From Megaleporinus macrocephalus (lineage: Eukaryota; Chordata; Actinopteri; Characiformes; Anostomidae), in NCBI GenBank assembly GCA_021613375.1, contig CM038716.1, forward strand, positions 11,702,774-11,766,773: a DNA stretch of 64,000 bases. Direction: 5' to 3'. Made by a program: the position numbers and the translations under genes. The notes under the pieces were generated by a model. That model saw only the letters and a program-made list of their open reading frames with translations, had not been told where the DNA came from and searched no databases. Positions within the stretch are counted from its first letter, which is position 1, and every line of letters begins with the position of its first letter. Shown here in pieces: positions 1-12,721 of the stretch.

Positions 1-870
1 AATTCTTCAGATTATTATTGGATGCTTATCATGACTCATGGATTAACACATGATAATTAAGTCATGGCCACACTGTATTAAGATGTGGGAACAAGATAAT
101 TAAGTCATAACAATATAACATAACATATCTCATTCTCCCTCGTGACCATGCATAGGGGCCCGTTTTTAATAAAGGAGGGACGTCACCACTGGGGAAGACA
201 CCACCTAGTGTCTTCTGCTCTGTATTGCATGTCATCACTCAGTGCTGCATCGCCAACAGGTTACATTCCCGACACGGGACCCCCAGTGACACGCGCATGC
301 TCATGCATTTTAATGTGTTCGCGCTGCGTAGCGGCAGCCGTGGTGTGAATAGCTCTTTTCTGATTCAGGTCCGTCTCGGGACAAGCGGGGGTCAGTGCGT
401 GTGTGTGTGGGGGGGGGGGCGTGACTAATGCGTAATCATGGCCTACGCAGGGAACGCTTCCACTCCACGCTGCCGCCGCAGCTCGCAAACACGTCTCCGG
501 AAGTTTCCCCTCGTTTAAAAGGGTTGTGCACTTTTGTTTTCTTTGTCTTAGACAAGGACAAATGAACTCGTCCCACGGTAGATTGCTTTAAGACGGGATT
601 CGCTGTGACACAAAGCAATTTTCCATTAAAGCCTCGCACACTCACACACAAGCGCACGCACACAATCACTCCCAACCGTGTTAGAAGAGTGAGGAGGGGA
701 GAATCCGCTGCACATGCTGCTGCACTCGTTTAACGTTTCTCTATTTATGCCACCGCGAATGCGCCAAATCGCACGAGTCTAGTGGCCTTAAATCACTGGT
801 TTAACGACGTTTTGATTGACCCCCCTCGCATCAGAAATTATACAGAGTGAAGATATAGCAATTATTATTG
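1..870. other. Single-copy DNA, no gene seen
   Basis: No coding region, element or tandem array is recognisable. The stretch 240-520 is richer in GC and CpG than its surroundings, and a short GT/G run lies near 395-420. Short open frames here lack any family signature, and both strands give similar chance frames. Confidence 0.6.
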
Positions 871-880
871 TTCTTTTTAC

Positions 881-911
881 CCCCCTCCCTCCCTCCCTCC
901 CTCCCTCCCTC
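881..911. repeat. (CCCT)n microsatellite
   Basis: About seven uninterrupted CCCT units follow a run of C. The complementary strand therefore carries GGG at 4-base spacing, a classical G-quadruplex-prone pattern, and this strand could form an i-motif. Confidence 0.9.
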
Positions 912-1146
912 GTCTGGCACGGCCATGTGTAATTAGCCTGCTTAATAAGCCGTACTGTTTTCCAACCGCAGCAACTCGCGCTCGGAGAACAGCGAGAGGA
1001 CGCCGTTTGAAGCCGTCGGCGCTAAAGTGTAGATGATGAAGGGAAACCTTGTCTCCCTAAATCCGCTCGGGCCTGCGGTTTGGGATGCTACGGCTGTGGA
1101 CGAGGTCAACGGTCCCATTTCAGACTGTCTGTAATAACTGTGTATA

Positions 1147-1965
1147 GTTATACATGGATTAGAGTTGGAGTTTGGAGGCTGTAGGGTCAATGAAAGCATG
1201 TTTGGGTGTGTATAAAAATGAATAGGACGCTATGGGAGGAACGAGGGATGAATGAACAACAAATAGAGGAGTGCGGGTCAGTATGTCTGTGGATTAGAGT
1301 TTGGATGAAAGTTATAATGTTTGGGTGTAAATGCAAATGAATGGGACCCTAGGGGAGGAACGAGGGATGAATAAACGACAAATAGAGGAGTGCAGGTCAG
1401 TATGTCTGTGGATTAGAGTTTGGAGGCTGTAGGGTCAATGAAAGCATAATGGTTGGGTGTGAATTAAAATGAATGTGACCCTATGGGAGGAACGAGGGAT
1501 GAATAAACGACAAATAGAGGAGTGTGGATCAGTATGTCTGTGGATTAGAGTTTGGAGGCTGTAGAGTCAATGACAGCTTAATGTTAGGGTGTGACCTAAA
1601 ATGAATGGGATACTATGGGAGGAACGAGGTATGAATAAACGATAAATAGAAGAGTGCGGGTCAGTATGTCTGTGGATTAGAGTTTGGAGGCTGTAGGGTC
1701 AATGAAAGCATGTTTGGGTGTGAATGAAAATGAATGGGATCCTATGGGAGAAACGAGGGATGAATAAACGACAAATAGAGGAGTGCAGGTCAGTGTATCT
1801 GTGGATTAGAGTTTATGGATCTGCTCTGAGTAAGTAAAGGCAGTTTGGAGGCTGTAGGTTAAACAAAACCATGATGTTCGGAGGTGTCCAAAAATGAATG
1901 GGACTCTATGGGGAAAAAAAGAGAGATGGAATAAAAATGACAAACAGACGAGTGCGGGTTGAACC
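1147..1965. repeat. ~130-bp minisatellite, about six copies
   Basis: The landmark aaatagaggagtg recurs at 1261, 1380, 1512, 1644 and 1773, with a diverged form near 1942. Spacings are 119, 132, 132, 129 and 169 bp. Each unit also holds tgtctgtggattagagtttg and a gaacgagg(g/t)atgaat block. The last copy contains an insertion around 1815-1840. Origin unknown. Confidence 0.9.
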
Positions 1966-2440
1966 AACACTGCAGTCGTGGTCGGGGGTCCGCCCTGAGT
2001 CAGTGTATATGAAACAGTGTCTGTGGGTGGAGCAGAAGTTTAGTAGATTGGCGAACACTTTTCCATCCTATTCATTCTCTATGGGAGAAAATTACGGAAA
2101 TAATCTGTCGTTTTCTGGAATCCATGCATCCAAACAAAAAGCTGTACCCAAGCCCCAATCTGGAGTCGGAACATTGTTGATATTTCGTGCTTTGCAATGC
2201 TGAACCATAACTATGCTAGTACAGCTTATGTAATTACACTAGAGTATCTAAATAGTTATAGGGTGATTCTTCAATTAGGGGAATTTTTACGTCCCTAGTT
2301 TATAAATTTGTGTTAAAATGACTTTAATACAAAACACCAAAATAATTATGATTTCCATTTTTTTATAATGACTTTAACATCAGTATTTTGCTACTTTGTC
2401 CTTGTCCCCAGACTTCAATACTTCTGGGCCCCAAAAAAAT
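1966..2440. other. Single-copy AT-rich spacer
   Basis: Nothing recognisable. The 101-codon open frame at 1898-2203 begins inside the preceding minisatellite and has no family signature, so I treat it as chance. Confidence 0.5.
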
Positions 2441-4105
2441 GCTAAAAAGCTATTTATTAACAACTAAATATTACATTTACACATTATTTATTTATTTACA
2501 ACTAAACATTACATTTACACATTGTTTATTTATTTACAATTAAGCATTACATTTACACATTATTTATTTATTTACAATTAAGCATTACATTTACACATTA
2601 TTCATTTATTTACAATTAAGCATTACATTTACACATTATTTATTTATTTATAACTAAACATTACATTTACACATTATTTATATATTTACAACTAAACATT
2701 ACATTTACATATTATTTATTTATTTACAATTAAGCATTACATTTACACATTATTTATTTATTCATAACTAAACATTACATTTACACATTATTCATTTATT
2801 TATAACTAAACATTACATTTACACATTATTTATATATTTATTTATAACTAAACATTACATTTAAACATTATTTATATATTTATAACTAAACATTACATTT
2901 ACACATTATTTATTTATTTACAATTAAGCATTACATTTACACATTATTCATTTATTTACAATCAAGCATTACATTTACACATTATTTATTTATTTATTTA
3001 TAACTAAACATTACATTTACACATTATTTATATATTTATAACTAAACATTACATTTACACATTATTTATTTATTTACAATTAAGCATTACATTTACACAT
3101 TATTTATTTATTTATTTATAACTAAACATTACATTTACACATTATTTATATATTTATAACTAAACATTACATGTACACATTATTTATTTATTTACAATTA
3201 AGCATTACATTTACACATTATTCATTTATTTACAATCAAGCATTACATTTACACATTATTTATTTATTTATTTATAACTAAACATTACATTTACACATTA
3301 TTTATATATTTATAACTAAACATTACATTTACACATTATTTATTTATTTATAACTAAACATTACATTTACACATTATTTATTTATTTATTTATAACTAAA
3401 CATTACATTTACACATTATTTTTTTATTTACAATCAAACGTTACATTTACATATTATGTATTTATTTACAACTAAACATTAAATTTACACATTATTTAAT
3501 TATTTATAACTAAACATTACATTTACACATTAAATTTTTATTTACAACCAAACGTTACATTTACATATTTATTTATTCACAACTAAACATTACATTTACA
3601 AATTGTTTATTTATAACTAAACATTACATTTACACATTATTTATTTACTTATAACTAAACATTACATTTACACATTAAATTTTTATTTACAACCAAACGT
3701 TACATTTACATATTTATTTATTCACAACTAAACATTACATTTACAAATTGTTTATTTATAACTAAACATTACATTTACACATTATTTATTTACTTATAAC
3801 TAAACATTACATTTACACATTAAATTTTTATTTACAACCAAACGTTACATTTACATATTTATTTATTCACAACTAAACATTACATTTACAATTTTTTTAT
3901 TTATAACTAAACATTACATTTACACATTATTTATTTATTTATAACTAAACATTACATTTACACATTATTTATTTATTTACAACTAAACATTATATTTACA
4001 CATTATTTATTTATTTATTTATTTATTTACAACTAAACATTACATTTACACATTATTTATTTATTTACAACTAATTACTACATTTACACGTTATTTATTT
4101 ATTTA
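2441..4105. repeat. AT-rich 38-bp minisatellite, ~43 copies
   Basis: The basic unit contains acattacatttacacatt followed by a variable TTTA/TTAT stretch and taactaaac or aattaagc. Spacing between taagcatt landmarks is 38 bp (2541 and 2579). Units vary through gain or loss of TTTA steps. A higher-order unit of 145 bp is seen in the last third (landmark cacattaaattttt at 3526, 3671 and 3816). Confidence 0.95.
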
Positions 4106-4454
4106 TGTGGATTTAAAGTGCAGCTTGTACTAGCTGTTAACTAGCTTTAGCAAATCCATGGCTTAGCTAGCTTTTTTCTTAAAAGTGAAAATTGTCATTA
4201 CCGCAACACGCCATTACCAACACATAATCTGTTGAGATGATAATGACGTTCAAATTATTTAGAAATTAATAAAAGCTGGAACCAGACTAAAAAAATTAAA
4301 TTAAAAAACTTTTAATGAGATTAATGAAGAGCGACTGCTTGAAAAGTGGACTGAGGTGATTCATCTTCGTTAGCCTCGTTTAAAAGCTTGTGAGATGTGA
4401 TGATAACTTTTTCTTGAACCCTTTCTTGGTTCAAGGTCTAAATATTTCATATCC
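4106..4454. other. Single-copy spacer
   Basis: AT-rich DNA with no recognisable gene or element. Confidence 0.5.
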
Positions 4455-4790
4455 CTGTCTTAGTGAGGAGCTTCTTGGTATCTAGACATGCTTCCAGACT
4501 TACAGTGGAAGGACTGACATAGAATATGGGCTCCTAACAACCACCTGGAACTCCTGGTAGTCCCACAAACACTGCCCCCCAATCATATAAACAGGACCTA
4601 AAGCTTCCAAGAGGGAGGAAAACATCGAGAGCCTCTCTTGCTTCAGCTCTAAGAACATATACATTGTTTCTGTCCATCCTTCCACTGTGAGAAGACACCT
4701 CAGTGCTATGGGTCTGAAAGGCTGTGCAGATGTTTGAGAAGCTCCACACTGAGGAAAGGAGATACAGACACAGCTTCAAAATCTGCTGAG
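4455..4790. repeat. Dispersed repeat A, copy 1
   Basis: Shares blocks with 7866-8150 and, in opposite orientation, with 58900-59330. Common landmarks are gtggaaggactgacat, ggctccta(a/g)caaccacctgg, and a hairpin partner near 4675-4720 (ccttccactgtgagaagac). The minus strand keeps a short peptide reading ...DYQEFQVVVRSP that is similar in all three copies. Family not identified. It could be a non-autonomous transposon or a fragment of a larger element. Confidence 0.6.
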
Positions 4791-4799
4791 AAACTTGAG

Positions 4800-5390
4800 G
4801 AACGAGGTGCTTGGCAGACGCTGGTGGTGGATGGAGGTGGCCGAGGCGTGGATGGATGCGTCACAGCCCCCTCCTGACGTCTCCTGGTCAATCATTGGAA
4901 GTAGCCCGGTGACATCTGGTCAACACCGGCGACACGTCTCAACCTGGAGAGCGCAAGAGCTTCGAGAGAACCCTCGATAATGAAATCAAGGATTGCTCAT
5001 CTCATACACACCTATACACACTCGCACACAAGCAATCACAGCCCTGATTCATTCCGGGCAACACCTGCCGCGGCTGATGAGCGTCGCCGTGGCTCATTCT
5101 CCGCCGCCTCATTATCATACACTACAGAGGAGCATTTCATTAACCTCCACTGATCTCCACACACTCCATCAGCTGCACACACACACACGCTGGCGCTCAC
5201 TCACGCATGCCGTTATTCAATCACGTAGCGCAGTGGGGCAGTGAGGGGTTCTGACGCTTGTAAGCAATCACTGCGTCTTCTTTGGCTGCATGCAACGTTG
5301 CAGGAGAGCTCAACATGCTTCGAGGAGGACTGACCGCTGGAGCTGCCCATCTGATTTAAGACACTTGCCTGCATGCCCTAGGAGCTTCCG
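4800..5390. other. Single-copy spacer
   Basis: Moderate GC and CpG content at 4830-5270, with a short CA-rich stretch near 5175-5190. No gene or element recognised. Confidence 0.5.
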
Positions 5391-5394
5391 TGCT

Positions 5395-6830
5395 TTGGGA
5401 TGCATGGAAGGAAAGCATCAAGATGTGTGTAGAACCCTGGAACTCATTTGGTGAGGTGAACTTCTACTCGCTGTTCCTCTTTAAACCTCGACTAGACAAT
5501 TTCCATTAGGCAAACCTGGTACCTGGTACTTCTTTCTAATCAATCGGTAGTCTGAAGCATTTGGAATCAGCTCAGCCTGCTTGGAACTGTGATGGTCCTA
5601 GGTACCAAGACAATTCAGACATGTAGACGATCAGCTCAGGTTGCTTGGAACTTGAGCAGCTAAGCTGGGGTGTATGGAAGGCAAGCATCAAAACTCTTGT
5701 GGAACCTTGGAACTCGGGTGGTGAGGAGAATTTCTACTCGCCGTTCCTCTTCATCTTCAAACCTTTAAATCTTTTCCGGTACATCTTCTCGACTCGACTC
5801 TGCAGTCACCTTTTTGGTTTTTCCATTAGGCAAACCTGGTACCTGGTACTTCTTTCTAATCAATTGGTAGTCTGAACCATTTGGAATCAGCTCTGGTTGT
5901 TCGGAACTTTGGTGGTCTCATGTACCAAGACAATTCAGACATGTAGATTGCTTGAAACATGACCAGCTAAGCTTGGATGCATGAAAGGCAAGCATCAAGA
6001 CTCAGGTGGCGAGGAGAACTTCTACTCGCTGTTCCTCTTCATCTTCAAACCAGAGACCCATCTCTTTCTAAAGCAAGGCTTCTCCACTATATCTTGTCGG
6101 TTCGACTCGACTCTGCACAATTGGAATCAGCTCAGCTTGCTTGGAACTTTGGTGGTCCCATGTACCGAGACAATTCAGACATCTAGGTCATCAGTTCAGC
6201 TTGCTTGGAACTTGACCAGCTGAGGTGGGATGCATGGAAGGCAAGCATCAAGACGTGCGTGGAACCATGGAACTCAGGTGGTGAGGAGAACTTCTACTCG
6301 CTGTTCCTCTTCATCTTAAAACCCTCAAATCTTTTCCAGTACATCTTCCCAGGTACTGAGACAATTCAGACATCTAGGCGATCAGCTCAGACTGCATGGA
6401 ACTTGACCAGCTGAGTAGGGATGCATGGAAGACAAGCATCAAGACTCTTGTGGAAGCCTGGATCTCAGGTGGTGAGGAGAACTTCTACACGCTGTTCTTC
6501 TTCATATTCAAACAGCAACCAGAGACCCATCTTTGTGTGAAGCAAGGCTTCTCCGCTACATCTTGTCAGTTAGACTCGACTCTGCATTAAACTTTTTGAG
6601 CTTTCCATTAGGCAAACCTGGAACCTGGTACTTCTTTCTAATCAATCGGTAGTCTGAACCATTTGGTATCAGTTCAGCTTGCTTGGAATTTTAGTGGTCC
6701 CATGTACCCAGCCAATTCAGATATGTAGATGATCAGCTCAGCTTGCTTGGAACTTGAGCAGCTAAGCTGGGATGCATGGGAGGCAAGCATCAAGACGCGT
6801 GTGGAACCCTGAATCTCAGGTCAACTTTAT
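5395..6830. repeat. Degenerate 190-350-bp tandem repeat B, six copies
   Basis: The landmark (a/g)caagcatcaaga or a close variant occurs near 5411, 5681, 5988, 6241, 6432 and 6783. Each copy combines a 'gatgcatggaaggcaagc' block, a 'ttctactcgctgttcctctt' block and often a 'caaacctggtacctggtac' block. The blocks are gained or lost between copies, which explains the irregular spacing (190-350 bp). A displaced single block lies at 7540-7680. Confidence 0.8.
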
Positions 6831-6929
6831 TGGCTCTTCTTCAAAGAGCAACCTGGGATCCACCTCTTTGTGAAGCAAAGCTTTTCCATCACATCTTATT
6901 GGCCCAACTCAACTCCACAATCACCTTTT

Positions 6930-7330
6930 GGGGTTTTCCGGCTGCCAGCAGGGGGATTGGTCATCACAGGGGACTGAGTCCCAAAACTCAATTCCCAGAA
7001 TCCCCAGCGGTGATCAGCGCCAACCTGCATCCCCTGTGCAGCTCACTATAAAACCTAGCTTGGAGCTTTGCTTTCTGTCACACCTTTGTAGAGGGGTGAC
7101 CGGTACCAGGTGGGTATTTAGGAGAAGAAAAAGGAAAAAGATAACAAAACAAAAAGAGAAGAGGAAAAGAAGTGAGAAGAGTAATCCAGAAAGTAAAGAA
7201 AGAAAGTGAGGGCTGAACGGTTATGAGTTTGCCCAGCCCGTTTTGAGTTCATTTGATTTTCAGTTATTACTTTGAGAGCCGTCTTTTGTTTGTATACATC
7301 AAGAACTTTAGTGGTAACTCACCCATTCTC
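6930..7330 (+). mobile_element. LTR-like fragment (possible Ty3/gypsy-type)
   Basis: A TATAAAA box at 7047-7053 lies downstream of a GC-richer stretch with several palindromic CCC/GGG blocks, and a purine-rich stretch follows at 7120-7210. The composition resembles LTRs of fish Ty3/gypsy elements that I know, but I could not delimit TG...CA ends or a target duplication. An unrelated non-autonomous element is possible. Confidence 0.3.
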
Positions 7331-7334
7331 TGGT

Positions 7335-7440
7335 CCTCCATTGGAGTAGTGGTAAGGCGTTGGTCTGCCGACCTCAGGGTCAGGAGTTTGAATCCCACAT
7401 GGCCTACTCCTCTCCACAGTACAACAACTATACCACAATA
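7335..7440 (+). mobile_element. tRNA-derived SINE head (A and B box-like)
   Basis: The block tagtggtaaggcgttgg (about 7347-7363) fits a polymerase III A box, and gagtttgaatccc (7383-7395) fits a B box, at the spacing of a tRNA. No cloverleaf with a good acceptor stem can be drawn, so it is a SINE head or tRNA pseudogene rather than a functional tRNA. Confidence 0.45.
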
Positions 7441-7539
7441 CACTCACAAACAATTATATTAAAATAAATAAATAAGTAAAAGAAAAATTCAACTTCTTCT
7501 CTGAATTTGGATCCACCAGCCTCCCCACCTGTAACATTC

Positions 7540-7690
7540 CCATTAGGCAAACCTGGTACCTGGTACTTCTTTCCAATCAATCGGTAATCTGAACCATTTG
7601 GTATCAACTCAGCTTGCTTGAAACTTGACCTACTTCCTTCAGGAGGTTCCAAGCAAGCTGAGCTGATACCACAAATTGATGTAAGAAAAG
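7540..7690. repeat. Displaced repeat B block with inverted repeat
   Basis: The caaacctggtacctggtac block of repeat B recurs here. It ends in two ~25-bp arms, 7600-7625 and 7646-7670, that are near-perfect reverse complements around a ~20-base loop. See findings. Confidence 0.7.
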
Positions 7691-7865
7691 CTGATTGATC
7701 AGAACTACTGATTGATCACAAAGATCAGGTTACTGTTCCCTCTTCTTTTTTTTGCCATTGGACATGAGGCTCTTCTGAACTTGGCATGCACTGTTTTCAT
7801 GTGATGTACCCTCCTGCATCACCTTTGAGTGAGCTGAGGTGTTCCATTGCTGGAACTCTGATGTA

Positions 7866-8150
7866 GAAGTTTTTATCTCCTTTTCTCAGTGAGGAGCTTC
7901 TACACATGCTTTCAGACCCATAGCATTGAGTCGTCTTCTCACGGTGGAAGGACTGACATATGGGGCTCCTAGCAACCACCTGGAAATCCTGGTAGATCCA
8001 CCAACACGGACCCATTGGATAAACAACACTTTGATCTTTGAGAAAGAGCAGAACATCAAGCTCCACCTTTAGATCTGAGAACATCCACCGGTGTTTCTGT
8101 CCATCCTTCCCCCTGAGAAATGGAGATACAGACATATCAAACAAAGAAGT
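7866..8150. repeat. Dispersed repeat A, copy 2
   Basis: Same block order as 4455-4790, with gtggaaggactgacat, then ggctcctagcaaccacctgg, then a tctgtccatccttcc block and gagatacagacat. The minus strand has a 115-codon open frame (7797-8144) including CWWIYQDFQVVARSP. A similar peptide, CWWVYQVF...LVVRSP, reads on the plus strand of copy 3. I do not recognise the protein, and the conserved frame may be fortuitous. Confidence 0.6.
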
Positions 8151-8470
8151 TTGCCTGCCTCTTCTGGATAGAACTTGTTTTCTTCATGTCATGATAATCT
8201 CACACAGTGTTGCTAGACTGTGGGGTAGCCATGGTGGCAGGTAGCTGCTGATGCTCCTCTTCAGGACCTCGACTAATGTTCTGAGCACCTGCAGAGGTCA
8301 CTGAGTTCGAGGTCAAATAGAATACTGGTACGTTCAGATACCTTGGTGAGCCAGGCCTCCAGATCTTGGTTGGTTTCCTGAATGGAAAGCTTCTCTCGAG
8401 GCTCTTGACTGGCTGCTCTGTGATGGACGGGATGAGGATGGTGGTGCCAGCTTCCCCCACTTCAACCTTA
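8151..8470. other. Single-copy spacer
   Basis: No gene or element recognised. Confidence 0.4.
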
Positions 8471-8484
8471 GAGATCTTATTGTG

Positions 8485-9090
8485 TTATTGACCACTTCAG
8501 GCTCTTGATTAGGACCACCAGAGAGCAGATACTATTAGGGAGGTGGGTCATTCTCAGCACTGCAGTGATGCTGATATGTTGGTGGTGTGTTAGAGAGTGT
8601 GTTGTGCTGGTGTGAGTGGATCAGACACAGCAGTGCTGCTGCTGGAGTGTTCAAACACTGTGTCCACTCACTGTCCACTCTATTAGACACTCCTACTCCT
8701 TGCTGGTCCACCTTGTAGATGTAAAGTCGTGTAGAGACAGTAGCTCATCTGCTGCTGCACAGTTTGTGTTCCTCTAGTTCTTCATCAGTGGACACAGGAC
8801 GCCGCCCACAGGACACTGCTGTCTGGATAGTTTTGGTTGGTGGACGATTCTCAGTCCAGCAGTGAAACTGAGGTGTTTAAACACTCCAGTACAGCACACT
8901 AACGCACCACCACCATGTCATTGTCACCTAATGGTACCTTCTCTGTGGAGGTCCTGACCATTGAGGAACAGGATAAGAAAGTATACAGAGAATCAGATGA
9001 ACTACAGTCTGTAAGGGAAGCTCCTATATGATCAGTGAAGCTGATAATGATAGAAAGTGAGTGTAGATACAAGGAGGTGGTTTAAATGTT
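8485..9090. mobile_element. Palindromic MITE P, copy 1
   Basis: Contains blocks I know from a very common fish non-autonomous element: gtgtgttgtgctggtgtgag, gtggatcagacacagcagtg, tggttggtggacgattctca and aaggaggtggttt near one end. Many blocks occur in both orientations (agtgtccac/cagtccagcagtg, tccactctattagacactcc), so the element can fold back. The centre, 8805-8835, holds two adjacent 15-bp near-repeats (acaggacgccgccc, acaggacactgctg), the seed of the array in copy 2. No transposase. Family name and target duplication not determined. Confidence 0.7.
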
Positions 9091-9989
9091 TATTTAACCC
9101 TTTCCAAGCTTCTCCTTGTGGAAACAACCCAGTATTATTATCAGTTCTCATCTAATACCTGCTTTGACTGCTCAGTACTTCATTAAGATAAATCAAGATT
9201 TGCTGCTGAAGGAACTCAACACATTCATACAATGTCTGGGGCGTCCAGGAGAAATCTGGAACCTAACTTTGTTCTTCAAACTGGGGCTCAAGATCTGATC
9301 TACTTCTCTCACAATAACATATTCATGATACTTTGTATTGAATATATGATTATTTACATCTGTTCTAATCAGATCTTGGGGTGAAGATACACTTATTGAT
9401 AAGATAAAGACGTTTAGATAACCCATTTCATTTACTATCTTATACCTTTCTTATAACTATATCAGGCTGTATATTCACCTCAACGTCAAGCAGGTCTTAT
9501 AGATATGAATCCCATCAACCATCTGGTACCTGTCACTGCCAGAGTGGCTCGGTTAGGAACTCTAGAGGGGAGCGTTTCACACCAAACCACTCTGAATGAT
9601 TGTGTTTACATCCTAATGATTTAATTATGCAGAAATGGAGAAAATCAGGGGATATCCTCGCTCACAGCTCAACACGGTCTGAAGCAAGTGTGCGATGACT
9701 AAAGCGTGCTAATTGGTGTGGTGTACACCTCCATTAATTGATAGCTACACTAGTTTCTCTGATTGACTATATTTGTGGGATTGTGTATGTTAGATCTTTA
9801 ATGAATGCAACCTGCTTGTATTGATTGCATCTGATCTGTCATGATAAACAACAAGCAGAACACTCATAATCCTGTTCCCGGAGATTGAAACGTCATACAT
9901 AATGTGTTGAGTCAGAGACCTCACACTGGAAACCCTCCTGTAGCTCCATAGATCCATCACTGTGATAAAATCTCACTCAGAGTGGTCTG
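9091..9989. other. Single-copy spacer
   Basis: No gene, array or element recognised; mixed AT-rich sequence. Confidence 0.5.
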
Positions 9990-10528
9990 ATCTACTCAAT
10001 CAATCAATCAACCAGTAAGTCAGCCTGCCTGTCTGACTACATAACTATCTATCAGTTATTTTATTTATTAATGAGTTATCAATCACTTAATGAATCAATC
10101 AACCAATCAGTCAGTCAGTAAATTTATTTATCTATCTATTTTGAGTCAATGAATGAGTTATATATCAATGAATGAACGAACAAATAAATCAATCACTCAG
10201 TCGATTAATCAGTAAGTGTATCTGTATGTCTATTATGTATCAGTAAGTGATTTATCTATTAAACAGTTCAATGAGTCTCTCAATCAATTTTTGATGTATC
10301 ATCTATCTATCTAGACTGCTCTATTAATCTATCAATCAGTCAGACTGTAAAATAATGTGTGAATCAAGTTATTTATATATGAAACAGATATCAATCAACT
10401 ATTCAATCAGTCGGTTAATCAGTCCATCTAATCATATAACGAATGTTTTTATCAATCAACCAGCACGTCTGTCTAATATGTATCAATCAGTGATTGATCT
10501 GTTAATCAGTTATGAATAAATGAATCAG

Positions 10529-10623
<95 letters not shown>

Positions 10624-11259
10624 GCCAATATGGTTTGTCAATCAATCCATTGGTCAATGGATTAATCAGTCTGTCAATATACCTATATAAATATCTGTGC
10701 AACAATAAGTCGATCAGTAAGTTATTTCTATATCAAATATCAATTAATTAATCAGGCAATCAAGCAATTAATCAAATAGTCAGTTAGCAGTTTGCCTGGC
10801 TTCCTTTCTATGTATCTGTCTATCAATTAGTTATTTATCTATTAATTAGTTATCAACCAACCTATCTATTTATCTATCTGTCCAACAATGACTCTATTGG
10901 TTATCAATGAATGAATCAATCACTCTATCTATCTAGACGGGTCTATTTATCTATCAATCAGTCAGTCTGTCTGTCCAACAATGTGTGAATCAAAAAGTTA
11001 TTTATACATAAAACAGATGTCAATTGATCAACTAATCAATCAGTCGGTTAATCAGTCAGTCTGTTTTTATCAATCAACCAGTATGTCTGTCTATTATGTA
11101 TCAATCAGTGATTGATCTATTAATCAGTTATCGATCTATCAATCAATCTATCAGTGAGTCTCTGAATAAATTATTAATATATCAATCTGTCAATCAAACA
11201 ACCAACCAATCAATCATAGTCAGCCTTTCTGCCTATGTATCTGTTTATCAGTTATCCAC

Positions 11260-11315
<56 letters not shown>

Positions 11316-11480
11316 TTATTTTGACTGGTGTGTCAATCAATCGATCAGTCATTCTGTCTTTTTGTCAATCTCCACTCTTTGGAACTATCTGTCCAACAAT
11401 GTGTCTTTCAATTAGTTATTCATCAATTAATGAATGAATCAATCAGTAGTCAGTGTGTCTGTCTATTTGTCTATCTGGCT
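9990..11480. repeat. Degenerate ATCA/ATCT tetranucleotide region
   Basis: Almost every word is a variant of caat, atca, cagt or tatc. Pure (ATCT)n runs sit at about 10523-10622 (~25 units) and 11262-11314. A long-range duplication is visible: the block around cagtcggttaatcagt at 10408 recurs at 11041 with extensive flanking similarity, an offset of 633 bp. The region is probably an old microsatellite that decayed and was duplicated. Confidence 0.9.
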
Positions 11481-12640
11481 AATAATTAGTTATTAATCAA
11501 ACAGCCTTACTTTACCTACTTTTGGGAATATTTAGAAATCGGAGGTGAGATCTGCTGAAGTCCTGCTCTTGAGGAGGGGAGGCGTCTCTGCAGACCTTAT
11601 TAAAACACCTCGTTTACACGTGCGGTAAGAGTGAACGAAGCATGAGAAGTTCAGAAAAACATAAAAACTACATAACAGTCAGGAGTCAGGAGTAGAGCAG
11701 ACCTCCGCTCCTCTCTCAGAACCCAACCGAAGGTGTCTGGCGTTCCTGGCCGAACTGCAGTTCCTTTCATTTTGAAGTAAAGCAGCGAAAAAAAGAAATC
11801 TATGGCTCCGATAATGTTATTGAAAGTAACAAGGCCTGTGGGACCCGAAGGTGCTGCGGTAATGCTTCCCGAGGTCCGATTTTTCACCGGACATGAATAA
11901 TTTACCCGATTCAATTACACTGTGTTGTGGGGCGTGTACGGCAGCGGGCCGACGAGGCTTCTATACGCTGAGTTTTAGCTGAACTCTCCGGCAAGAGGCC
12001 CTTAATTATTTACATTTACATTACAAGGGAAAATAAGGAAAGGAGGAAAGATTTATAGCAGCCAACTCCAGCGGAGCTCTGCTGTCGAAGCGTCTGCAAG
12101 CTTGGGCGTTAGTTAGCAGGGCGCGGCGGAGCACCTGTTTGTACTGGTTAATGCAGGTGGCCTTCGGCGACGGTAAATCTGGATCTCTGGGCTTCCGAGA
12201 CGCGGGAATAATAACGGTGCTCGCCAGAGCTCAGGTGCTGAAGTTGAGTTGAAAATACAGCAGCAGCGATGAAACAGGAGTGATTAAAAACCCTCCCTGT
12301 CAGCACATCAGCCCCATTAGGCAGCGCGGCGGTGATGAGATCGGAATCGGGAATGGCTGCCACTGGCACTGCGAGGCGTTAGAACAGCAACAAAGGAGCA
12401 ACAAAGCCTACACGGCCTAAACCGCAGGAACACGCAGACTCACGTTTCGCTTTATTAATAAAGTCAGATGCAGCTGCGCGGCTGATTTGCTGATTCTAGC
12501 GTTCGGCCTGTGCTGCTTATTTCATATATTAATATTTATCACCGCTCCGTATCTTCCAGTTACCAGATCAGATCAGATCAGAACAGAACAGCAGGAGATA
12601 AAAACACTGTCTGCTCTCAGCATCCTCAGAGCACAACTCT
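11481..12640. other. Single-copy, CpG-containing island between repeats
   Basis: About 1.1 kb without tandem repeats or recognisable elements. It has higher GC and CpG than its surroundings, especially 11880-12380. No exon or ORF signature is seen. Candidate for a conserved non-coding element (inference only). Confidence 0.4.
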
Positions 12641-12667
12641 CTGTTAGATATAGATAGATAGAGTGTC

Positions 12668-12721
<54 letters not shown>

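Noticed and set aside
7335..7440. Functional tRNA gene
   Set aside because: A and B boxes are present but no acceptor stem or full cloverleaf can be formed. Better explained as a SINE head.
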